A DNA stretch of 5,959 nucleotides from NCBI GenBank assembly GCA_003519965.1, contig DOVS01000047.1, positions 1 to 5,959 on the forward strand, in the 5' to 3' direction. The stretch is from Betaproteobacteria bacterium. GTDB taxonomy: Bacteria; Pseudomonadota; Gammaproteobacteria; Burkholderiales; UBA9220. The notes under the pieces were generated by a model. That model was not told the origin of the DNA, did no database searches, and saw only the letters and a list, made by a program, of their open reading frames with translations. Positions 1-5,177 of the stretch are shown here, in pieces (the first letter of the stretch is position 1; every line of letters begins with the position of its first letter). A program made the translations under genes and the position numbers.

Positions 1-1644
1 ATCCCAGGCTTCACCCTGGGTTTCCCCGGCCTCAAGTGCAGCATGGCTGAGAAAGGACTGCAGGTCGTTCATGCCGGCTTCTTCGTCTTCGAGTGGCAAC
101 ACAAAGGCTTCTGCGGCATTGACCAGTTCACGCAGATTCTCGACCCGTGATTCCATCTTTTCACGTGGTTCTTTCTCGTAATGTGTGACCAGTTGGCTAT
201 TTTCAATAACACCCTGCATCTGGTTGCCCAGCGTCCAGTCACCCATCTGTTCTTTCATATCGGTGACTAGCTGCATAAAGGCATGTACAGCAGCCGTTGC
301 CCGCGCCGGCATGATGTTTTGTTTAATGCATTCCTGTGCCGCCTGCCACAATGGCAAACTGCTTTCACGTGCCTGCAGACGCAAAGTAGAAACTGTTTTC
401 TGACCGATACCGCGGGTAGGTGTGTTGATCACACGTTCCATGGCGGCGTCATCATTCGGGTTTTGAATTAAACGTAGATAAGCCAGTGCGTCCTTGATTT
501 CGGCACGCTCGAAAAAGCGCTGACCACCATAAACGCGATACGCAATAGATGCCCTGAGCAGATATTCCTCAAACAGACGGGATTGAGCTGTGGTGCGATA
601 AATAATCGCGGTTTCTTCGGCGCGTCGTCCCTTTGCCAGCCATTGCTCAATATGTTCAACGACAAAGCGTGCTTCGTCCTGTTCATTGAATGCCGAGTAC
701 AGAGAGATCTTTGAGCCTTCACCATCTGCGGTAAACAGATTTTTACCGAGACGATCATCGTTGTTGGATATCAGCGCATTGGCAGCATTCAGGATGTTGC
801 CAGTGGAGCGGTAGTTCTGTTCCAGTTTGACCGTTTTTACATCGGCATAATCGCGATTGAAATGCTGCATGTTCTCAACCTGGGCACCACGCCAGCCGTA
901 AATTGACTGGTCGTCATCACCAACCACCAATACCTTTCCGTCGGTGCCTACCAACATGCGAATCCAGGCATACTGAATGGCGTTGGTGTCCTGAAACTCG
1001 TCAACCAGCAAATGTGTCAGACGACCACGATAGTGGTCCAGCAGTTTTGGGTTGTTCAACCAGAGTTCGTGCGCACGTAATAGCAGGTCTGCAAAATCAA
1101 CCAGTCCGGCGCGGTCGCAATAGGCCTGGTAGATTTCATAAATTCGTACCCATTGAGCAGTCATGGGATTATCCATGTGCTCAATCGCGCCCGGTCGCTG
1201 GCCTTCGTCTTTGCGGGCATTGATATACCACTGCGCCTGTCGCGCCGGCCATTGTGCTTCGTCCAGACCTTCTTCCTTGATCAGGCGACGTATGATTCGG
1301 TGTTGGTCGTCGGAATCCAGAATTTGAAAGTTTTCCTGCAGACCGGCCTCTTCCCAGTGCATGCGTAACAGACGATGCGCGATACCGTGAAAAGTACCTA
1401 TCCACATGGAGCGTGCAGATACCTGCAGCAATTTCTGTGCGCGTTCGCGCATTTCACCAGCGGCTTTATTGGTAAATGTCACTGCCATGATGCTCAGAGG
1501 TGAAACGTGTTCGACCTGAATCAGCCAGGCCAGGCGGTGGATCAGGACGCGGGTCTTGCCGCTGCCGGCGCCGGCCAGCACCAGTAACGGCCCATCCAGG
1601 GTAGAGACCGCCGCGCGTTGCTCGGGGTTGAGGTGTGACAACAT
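1..1644 (-). CDS. uvrD: DNA helicase II UvrD, C-terminus cut by window edge
   Basis: ATP-dependent 3'-5' superfamily 1A DNA helicase that removes the incised oligonucleotide in nucleotide excision repair and unwinds the nicked strand in methyl-directed mismatch repair. It acts in the cytoplasm. The frame is uninterrupted for 548 codons. Visible motifs are Walker A AGAGSGKT (24-31), Ia TFTNKAA (56-62), Ib GTFHG (83-87), II VDEFQDT (214-220), III GDDDQSIYGWRG (242-253) and LEQNYRS (274-280). Further on, YGGQRFFER (372-380), NTPTRGIG (407-414) and LSHAALEAGE (532-541) are UvrD-like rather than Rep-like. The E. coli enzyme has 720 residues, so about 170 residues with motifs V and VI lie beyond position 1. 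The ATG at 1644 was chosen because SHLNPEQRAAV starts right after it. No Shine-Dalgarno is evident and the frame stays open a little upstream, so the exact start is moderately sure. It is divergent from apaH. Third-position GC drops sharply after about codon 40. Confidence 0.95.
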   Translation of the reverse strand, partial: MLSHLNPEQRAAVSTLDGPLLVLAGAGSGKTRVLIHRLAWLIQVEHVSPLSIMAVTFTNKAAGEMRERAQKLLQVSARSMWIGTFHGIAHRLLRMHWEEAGLQENFQILDSDDQHRIIRRLIKEEGLDEAQWPARQAQWYINARKDEGQRPGAIEHMDNPMTAQWVRIYEIYQAYCDRAGLVDFADLLLRAHELWLNNPKLLDHYRGRLTHLLVDEFQDTNAIQYAWIRMLVGTDGKVLVVGDDDQSIYGWRGAQVENMQHFNRDYADVKTVKLEQNYRSTGNILNAANALISNNDDRLGKNLFTADGEGSKISLYSAFNEQDEARFVVEHIEQWLAKGRRAEETAIIYRTTAQSRLFEEYLLRASIAYRVYGGQRFFERAEIKDALAYLRLIQNPNDDAAMERVINTPTRGIGQKTVSTLRLQARESSLPLWQAAQECIKQNIMPARATAAVHAFMQLVTDMKEQMGDWTLGNQMQGVIENSQLVTHYEKEPREKMESRVENLRELVNAAEAFVLPLEDEEAGMNDLQSFLSHAALEAGETQGEAWD

Positions 1645-1684
1645 GCTGCTGTTAGGGGACGACGTGAAAGTAATGAATCCCGAA

Positions 1685-1693
1685 ATTTTAGCA
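1685..1693 (-). promoter_or_regulatory. Extended -10 promoter for uvrD
   Basis: On the minus strand the sequence reads TGC followed by TAAAAT, which is an extended -10 element with five of six matches to TATAAT. It would start transcription near 1678, giving a leader of about 34 nt before the uvrD ATG. No good -35 hexamer is seen at 16-18 bp, as is common with extended -10 promoters. It sits in the only AT-rich patch of the spacer. Sequence-pattern evidence only. Confidence 0.4.
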
Positions 1694-1723
1694 TACGCCG
1701 CCGCGTTTACCGGGGGAAAAAGG

Positions 1724-1753
1724 TTGCCGGGACGAGGGGCTAGCCACTAACAT
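1724..1753 (+). promoter_or_regulatory. Weak candidate sigma-70 promoter for apaH
   Basis: TTGCCG (1724-1729) and TAACAT (1748-1753) are separated by 18 bp. Each matches its consensus at four of six positions. Initiation near 1760 would give a leader of about 20 nt. No Shine-Dalgarno precedes the apaH ATG, so a short or weakly translated leader is possible. Chance occurrence cannot be excluded. Confidence 0.2.
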
Positions 1754-1781
1754 AGCGTCCATTCCATGTTTGGCGTTTCAT

Positions 1782-2612
1782 ATGGCGACTTACGCGATCG
1801 GCGATATCCAAGGCTGCTTTACCGCGTTGCAACAATTGCTGCGAACCGTCGGTTTCGACGCCGCCCATGACCGGGTATGGCTGGTGGGCGACTTGGTGAA
1901 TCGCGGCGCCGAATCCCTCGCCGCCTTGCGTTGGGCGCGGGAGATGGGCGACCGCTTGGTGATGGTGCTGGGCAACCACGACCTGCATTTGTTGGCGGTG
2001 GCGGAGGGTTATGTTCAGCCTCGCCGCAACGATACTTTGGCGGAAATTCTCGCGGCGCCGGACCGGGCGGTGTTGCTGGATTGGCTGCGCCGCCGTCCGC
2101 TGCTGCATGTCGAGGGGAAGTGGGCGATGGTGCACGCCCGTTTGCTGCCCCAATGGAATATCGCCCAGGCGCAGCGGCTGGCGGTGGAAGTGGAGACAGT
2201 GCTGCGCGCCGACGATTACCGTGAATTTCTCGCGCAGATGTATGGGAATACGCCGACGCGCTGGCAGGACGATTTGCACGGCGTTAACCGGCTGCGGCTG
2301 ATTACCAATGTGATGTCCCGGTTACGTTTTTGCTCCCCCGAAGGGGAAATCGAGTTTGCCCATAAGGGGCCGCCGGAAGACCGGCCCGCCGGTTTTTTTC
2401 CATGGTATGCGGCGCCGGCGCGGGCCAGCGCGGAAGCCACGGTGATTTTCGGCCATTGGTCGGCGCTGGGTTACCGCAGCGAGCAGAATACCATCGCCCT
2501 GGATAGCGGTTGTTTGTGGAGTGGGCGGCTTACTGCGCTGCGGCTGGAGGATCGGCAGGTGTTTCAGTTGCCGTGCGCGGGTCTGCCGGGGGTGAAAAAA
2601 CACTGGCAATGA
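1782..2612 (+). CDS. apaH: Bis(5'-nucleosyl)-tetraphosphatase (symmetrical) ApaH
   Basis: Cytoplasmic metallophosphoesterase that splits Ap4A and related dinucleoside polyphosphates symmetrically into two ADP. In E. coli it also removes Np4 caps from RNA. The predicted 276 residues match the family length (E. coli 280). Motifs: GDIQGC (7-12), GDLVNRG (35-41), GNHDLHLLAV (64-73), HARLLPQW (118-125), MYGNTP (153-158), TNVMSRLRFC (175-184), GHWSALG (224-230) and ALDSGCLWSGRLTALRLED (239-257). Q10 in place of the E. coli histidine in the first motif is, from memory, usual in many ApaH proteins. R120 replaces the usual glycine of HAG and A43 the usual proline of NRGP, so activity is worth testing. 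The ATG at 1782 was preferred to a TTG at 1770 because family members begin MATY. It is not next to ksgA or apaG as in E. coli. Its last 83 bp overlap the convergent acyltransferase gene. Confidence 0.95.
   Translation: MATYAIGDIQGCFTALQQLLRTVGFDAAHDRVWLVGDLVNRGAESLAALRWAREMGDRLVMVLGNHDLHLLAVAEGYVQPRRNDTLAEILAAPDRAVLLDWLRRRPLLHVEGKWAMVHARLLPQWNIAQAQRLAVEVETVLRADDYREFLAQMYGNTPTRWQDDLHGVNRLRLITNVMSRLRFCSPEGEIEFAHKGPPEDRPAGFFPWYAAPARASAEATVIFGHWSALGYRSEQNTIALDSGCLWSGRLTALRLEDRQVFQLPCAGLPGVKKHWQ
2377..2399 (+). terminator. Intrinsic-terminator-like hairpin inside apaH
   Basis: ACCGG (2380-2384), loop CCCG, then CCGGT (2389-2393) form a perfect GC-rich stem running straight into seven T (2393-2399). 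The stem can extend by A-T pairs and one G-U to 2377-2396. This has the form of a rho-independent terminator on the plus strand, yet it lies within the apaH coding frame (residues about 199-206). It would be masked while ribosomes follow the polymerase. Whether it functions is unknown, since codon content alone could create it. Confidence 0.3.
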
Positions 2613-3300
2613 CGGTTTGCGCCGCCTGGGCGAGTTCCCGGCGGTTTTTCCCCTGGGTGGGGATCGGGTCGAAAAAAATCACCTCGGCGTGGATTTCCGG
2701 TACGCGCATAATGCGCAACAGCGATTCGCCAAAGGAGATGTTGTCGTAGTAGGCGGCGGCGGTGTTGGCCGTGCCGTCGACGTTCAAGTAGCGCAGCGCC
2801 GCCGGCAGCACCGGCGAGCGGCTGCGCACCGCCGGCTCCAACAACGAGGTGTGGAAGTGGCGCAGGCGCGTTCCGTCGGTAGTGGTGCCCTCAGGGAAGA
2901 AGGCGGTGCAGCCGCCCGCTTCCAGCACTTGCTGGATTTCCTGACTCAACCGGACGGTGTCCTGGCGCCGTCCGCGTTCGATGAATAAAGTGCCCGCTTG
3001 GGCGGCTAGCCAGCCGATCAGCGGCCAGCGGCGCACTTCGGCCTTGGAGACGAAGCGTAGCGGGCGCACCGCGTTGAGCAGATAAATGTCTAGCCATGAG
3101 ACGTGGTTAGCCACCACCATCAGGCGGTGCGAGTCCATCGTGGGCGCGTTCCCGGTCACCCGCAGCCGAATGTGCAGAATCGCCAGCAAGCGCCGAGACC
3201 AGCGATGAATCAGCCGTTGCCGCCGCGCCTCGCCGACGACGGGAAAGACCGTCAGGCATGTCGCCACGCCCTCCAGCAAGAGCAGGATGAGGCGAAGCAT
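2530..3300 (-). CDS. PlsC-family lysophospholipid acyltransferase (1-acyl-sn-glycerol-3-phosphate or lyso-ornithine lipid type)
   Basis: Membrane-associated acyltransferase expected to move an acyl chain from acyl-ACP or acyl-CoA to a lysolipid at the inner membrane. Counting from the TTG at 3345 (271 residues), motif I is NHVSWLD with the catalytic H81-x4-D86 pair. KAEVRRWPLIG (101-111) and GTLFIERG (118-125) form block II, FFPEGTTTDGTR (149-160) block III, and PVLPAALRY (178-186) block IV. An N-terminal hydrophobic helix follows the start. FPEGTTTDG instead of FPEGTRS recalls OlsA-type enzymes, so the acceptor is unsettled between lysophosphatidate and lyso-ornithine lipid. I placed the start at the ATG at 3300 (residue 16 of the longer form, giving 256 aa) because it leads directly into the hydrophobic helix. 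The TTG at 3345 is an alternative, and neither has a clear Shine-Dalgarno. The proline/alanine-rich last 20 residues are encoded opposite apaH. It probably shares an operon with slyB and the kinase. Confidence 0.88.
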   Translation of the reverse strand: MLRLILLLLEGVATCLTVFPVVGEARRQRLIHRWSRRLLAILHIRLRVTGNAPTMDSHRLMVVANHVSWLDIYLLNAVRPLRFVSKAEVRRWPLIGWLAAQAGTLFIERGRRQDTVRLSQEIQQVLEAGGCTAFFPEGTTTDGTRLRHFHTSLLEPAVRSRSPVLPAALRYLNVDGTANTAAAYYDNISFGESLLRIMRVPEIHAEVIFFDPIPTQGKNRRELAQAAQTVIASVFSPPADPRTATETPADPPAAAQ

Positions 3301-3352
3301 GCGGAACGTTAAGATCAGCACGGACGTTTGGGACGTGGCGCTCAAAGGCGGG

Positions 3353-3367
3353 AATCGACGGTCGATT
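3353..3367. repeat. Perfect 7-bp inverted repeat between slyB and the acyltransferase gene
   Basis: AATCGAC and GTCGATT flank a single central base. It lies 8 bp upstream of the TTG and 53 bp upstream of the ATG candidate starts of the acyltransferase, in an otherwise featureless gap. A one-base centre is too tight for an RNA hairpin loop at full pairing, so a protein-binding operator is a better reading than a terminator. Next to it, GGCAA (3370-3374) and TTGCC (3381-3385) could form a second, 5-bp stem with a 6-nt loop. No T-run follows either on the minus strand. Confidence 0.3.
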
Positions 3368-3405
3368 GCGGCAAGATGGATTGCCCCATCGCGCCGCTGG
3401 ACGAC

Positions 3406-3870
3406 TTAATCGCGCTCGACGCGGGTGGCGCCGGCGCCGGTTAGCACCCGCACTCGGTCGCCGGGAGCGAAGTGCGCCGCGCCATTGCTCTGCTGGGTCA
3501 CGGCAATGATCTGGCCGTTATCCAGTTTGACCGTGATTTCAACGCCAGGCTTGCGCGTGACCGCATTTTCCGCCGCCGCGCCGGCTAGGCCGCCCGCTAC
3601 CGCGCCAATTACCGCGCCGACGGCGCTGCCCTTGCCTTCGCCGATATTGCTGCCGGCGATGCCGCCAACCACGGCGCCGCTGGCCGCGCCAACGCCGCTT
3701 TTAGTGCCTTCGATCTGCACCTGGCGCACCGCTTGCACGACGCCAAGCTGCACCGTTTGCACTTGGCGCACCTGGTCGCGGGAATACGCCTCGCCGGATA
3801 AATTCGTGGCGCAGCCGCCCAGCAGCATCAAAGGGATGGCGGCTACGACCGCCCATTTGCTGATTGTCAT
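3406..3870 (-). CDS. slyB: SlyB-type glycine-zipper outer-membrane lipoprotein
   Basis: Outer-membrane lipoprotein of the SlyB/Pcp family (glycine zipper 2TM). E. coli SlyB is PhoPQ-regulated and supports outer-membrane integrity. The 154 residues are close to the E. coli protein's 155. A signal peptide with hydrophobic run WAVVAAIPLMLL ends in the lipobox LGGC, so C20 should be lipidated. Alanine at +2, not aspartate, fits outer-membrane sorting. Then come SGEAYSRDQVRQVQTVQLG (25-43), a VRQVQIEG segment (48-55), a glycine/alanine-rich double helix (about 59-99, GAVVGGIAG and GAVIGAVAGGLAG) and a C-terminal GVEITVKLDNGQIIAV...FAPGDRVRVL domain (109-143), the same order as SlyB. The ATG at 3870 was chosen over one at 3900 because it has AAGGA at a 7-nt spacing and directly precedes the signal peptide. 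It lies 10 bp after the kinase stop, so it is probably cotranscribed and translationally coupled. Confidence 0.92.
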   Translation of the reverse strand: MTISKWAVVAAIPLMLLGGCATNLSGEAYSRDQVRQVQTVQLGVVQAVRQVQIEGTKSGVGAASGAVVGGIAGSNIGEGKGSAVGAVIGAVAGGLAGAAAENAVTRKPGVEITVKLDNGQIIAVTQQSNGAAHFAPGDRVRVLTGAGATRVERD

Positions 3871-3877
3871 CGTGATA

Positions 3878-3882
3878 TCCTT
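3878..3882 (-). promoter_or_regulatory. slyB ribosome-binding site overlapping the kinase stop codon
   Basis: On the minus strand TAAGGA merges the kinase TAA stop (3883-3881) with an AAGGA Shine-Dalgarno (3882-3878), 7 nt before the slyB ATG at 3870. This fixes the slyB start and suggests that ribosomes ending the kinase can start slyB. Confidence 0.75.
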
Positions 3883-4816
3883 ATTCAAAAGCCGCGCCAA
3901 AATGGCTGCGGAATAGCGTCATGAGTTCTTCCCGCGAATACGCGTAGGTTTGCGGCCCGCGATGGGAAATTTTCAGCGCGCCCATCAGCGCCGCTAGACG
4001 GCCGGTGGTTTCCCAATCCATGCCATTGGCGATGCCGTACAACAATCCTCCCCGGTAGGCGTCGCCGCAGCCGGTGGGATCCAGGATGGCCTCCGCCTTC
4101 ACGCAAGGAATATCGATTGGCTGTTTACCGGCGTAAATGCGTGAACCGTCGTTGCCCAGCGTGACCACGAGGGCCTTCACCCGCTGGGCGAGCGCTTCGA
4201 TCGGCTGGCCGGTGCGTTCCGTCAGTAGCTGCGCTTCATAGTCATTGACCGTGACGTAATCGGCGAGTTCGACGAAGTGCAGCAGTTCTTCGCCGGAAAA
4301 CATCGGCATGCCCTGGCCGGGGTCGAAGACGAACGGAATGCCCGCTTCGTGAAATTCCCGGGCGTGTTGCAGCATGCCTTCGCGTCCATCGGGCGAGACG
4401 ATGCCGAGTGTGGCGTCCGTCGCGTCGCCGACGTGATTTTCGTGGGAAAAGTTCATCGCGCCTGGATGGAACGCGGTGATTTGATTATCGTCCAGGTCGG
4501 TGGTAATGAATGCTTGCGCGGTATAGGCGCCGGCGATAGCGCGAACATGGTCGCGGGAAAAGTGCAATTGCGTCAGTCGTTGGGCATAAGGATGAAAATC
4601 CTCGCCCACCGTCGCCATAATCAGCGGCTTGCCGCCGAGCATTTGCAAACTGTAGGCGATATTGCCGGCGCAGCCGCCGAACTCCCGGCGCATTTCCGGC
4701 GCGAGAAACGATACATTAAGAATGTGAATTTTATCGGGCAGGATGTGGTGCTTAAAACGGTCTGGAAACACCATGATGGTGTCGTAGGCGATGGAGCCGC
4801 AAATCAGCGTGTTCAT
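3881..4816 (-). CDS. PfkB/ribokinase-family carbohydrate or nucleoside (adenosine-type) kinase
   Basis: Cytoplasmic ATP-dependent kinase of the ribokinase/PfkB fold, 311 residues, a normal length. The N-terminal family signature is GGCAGNIAYSLQMLGG (47-62). VNDYEAQLL (190-198) matches the N-x-x-E region that coordinates Mg-ATP, VVTLGNDGS (217-225) is the typical strand before the ATP site, and DPTGCGDAYRGGLLYG (246-261) is the second PfkB signature, with anion-hole GCGD and catalytic base D252. Close relatives in beta- and gammaproteobacteria are, as I recall, annotated as adenosine kinase or simply carbohydrate kinase, so the substrate cannot be read from sequence. The ATG at 4816 is preceded by AGGA with a 5-nt spacer and by an extended -10 promoter. 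It is first in the likely kinase-slyB-acyltransferase unit. Nothing is missing or broken. Confidence 0.92.
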   Translation of the reverse strand: MNTLICGSIAYDTIMVFPDRFKHHILPDKIHILNVSFLAPEMRREFGGCAGNIAYSLQMLGGKPLIMATVGEDFHPYAQRLTQLHFSRDHVRAIAGAYTAQAFITTDLDDNQITAFHPGAMNFSHENHVGDATDATLGIVSPDGREGMLQHAREFHEAGIPFVFDPGQGMPMFSGEELLHFVELADYVTVNDYEAQLLTERTGQPIEALAQRVKALVVTLGNDGSRIYAGKQPIDIPCVKAEAILDPTGCGDAYRGGLLYGIANGMDWETTGRLAALMGALKISHRGPQTYAYSREELMTLFRSHFGAAFE

Positions 4817-4848
4817 GGCAGTCCTGGAGAAATTTAAAGTTTAAGTCG

Positions 4849-4857
4849 ATTATAACA
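4849..4857 (-). promoter_or_regulatory. Extended -10 promoter for the kinase-slyB unit
   Basis: The minus strand reads TGT then TATAAT, a perfect -10 hexamer with the TGn extension. Transcription would begin near 4842, giving a leader of about 25 nt to the kinase ATG. There is no recognisable TTGACA at 16-18 bp upstream. It sits in a short AT-rich patch inside GC-rich DNA. This is the best promoter in the window. Confidence 0.6.
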
Positions 4858-5039
4858 GAACCCCTGCGACGCAGTGGCTAGCATTGCGAAGCGTCTGGGC
4901 CGCATCGTCGCGCTGGCGCGGTTTTCGGCGCGGCGGTCGGCGGTCGAAAAAACGGCGGTGTATTTCCTCGAATGCTAGTATGATTCATCTGGTCGGCCGC
5001 CGCCCTGCGCACGACGAAATCAATGACGGCGGCTGGCCC

Positions 5040-5056
5040 GCCCGTGGCGCGCGGGC
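5040..5056 (+). repeat. GC-rich hairpin upstream of the peroxidase gene
   Basis: GCCCGTG (5040-5046) and CGCGGGC (5050-5056) pair over seven positions, including one G-U, around a GCG loop. No T-run follows, so it is not a standard terminator. It would lie in the peroxidase mRNA leader if transcription starts near 4988. Function unknown. Confidence 0.3.
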
Positions 5057-5110
5057 AGTCGCGCCGCGGCATCCTCGCCGTGGAGCGCATTTCCGTCGTA
5101 ACGTCGTACA

Positions 5111-5134
5111 AACCGGTGCGGCGCCGGGCCGGTT
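5111..5134 (+). repeat. Inverted repeat AACCGG...CCGGTT upstream of the peroxidase gene
   Basis: Perfect 6-bp arms (5111-5116 and 5129-5134) surround a 12-nt centre that itself contains the palindrome GGCGCC. It ends 30 bp before the peroxidase Shine-Dalgarno, so it could be a leader stem-loop or an operator. It may also be chance in GC-rich DNA. Confidence 0.25.
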
Positions 5135-5164
5135 CACCGTAATTTTCGTCATCGTTGTGATCGC

Positions 5165-5170
5165 GAGGAG
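5165..5170 (+). promoter_or_regulatory. Strong Shine-Dalgarno fixing the peroxidase start
   Basis: GAGGAG stands 7 nt before the ATG at 5178, an ideal spacing. It stands only 1 nt before the in-frame ATG at 5172. The second ATG is therefore the likely start. Confidence 0.75.
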
Positions 5171-5177
5171 AATGATT

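Larger units (their letters stand above)
4817..5177. other. 361-bp divergent intergenic region between kinase and cytochrome c peroxidase
   Basis: It holds the kinase leader and promoter at its left end (listed separately) and the peroxidase Shine-Dalgarno at its right end. Between them the DNA is GC-rich and I see no convincing gene. CGGCGGT occurs three times close together (4931-4937, 4938-4944, 4953-4959). TGC plus TAGTAT (4973-4981) is a weak extended -10 on the plus strand, the only peroxidase promoter candidate I found. It would give a leader of about 190 nt. Two stem-loops lie in that leader (listed separately). The peroxidase frame stays open upstream to an ATG at 4980, but the arginine-rich translation and lack of a ribosome site argue against its use. 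No FNR-like TTGAT-N4-ATCAA site was found. Confidence 0.6.

Noticed and set aside
1564..1575. Perfect 12-bp palindrome GCCGGCGCCGGC in uvrD
   Set aside because: It encodes the alternating Ala-Gly of the Walker A loop, so codon choice explains it.
1740..2279. 179-codon open frame on the minus strand opposite apaH
   Set aside because: The histidine/glutamine-rich translation is typical of the reverse of a GC-rich gene, and apaH motifs clearly occupy the plus strand.
2668..2685. Run of seven T on the minus strand inside the acyltransferase gene as a terminator
   Set aside because: The only stem upstream of it is about three base pairs, too weak for intrinsic termination.
3425..3916. 163-codon open frame on the plus strand opposite slyB
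   Set aside because: It mirrors the GC-rich slyB coding pattern, its threonine/alanine/proline-rich product resembles no family I know, and slyB has a full set of lipoprotein and zipper features plus a good ribosome site.
4277..4837. 186-codon open frame on the plus strand opposite the kinase gene
   Set aside because: Antisense shadow of a fully motif-supported kinase. It has no recognisable motifs of its own, and its far end runs over the kinase start region.
4878..4978. CTAGCATT / AATGCTAG arms 86 bp apart, and GCTAGCCACT shared in inverted form with 1739-1748
   Set aside because: Arms of 8-10 bp at such distances are expected by chance among this many comparisons, and no element or target duplication lies between them.
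4980..5177. N-terminal extension of the peroxidase from the ATG at 4980
   Set aside because: The frame is open, but the added 66 residues are basic and low-complexity, would bury the signal peptide, and lack a Shine-Dalgarno, whereas 5178 has an ideal one.
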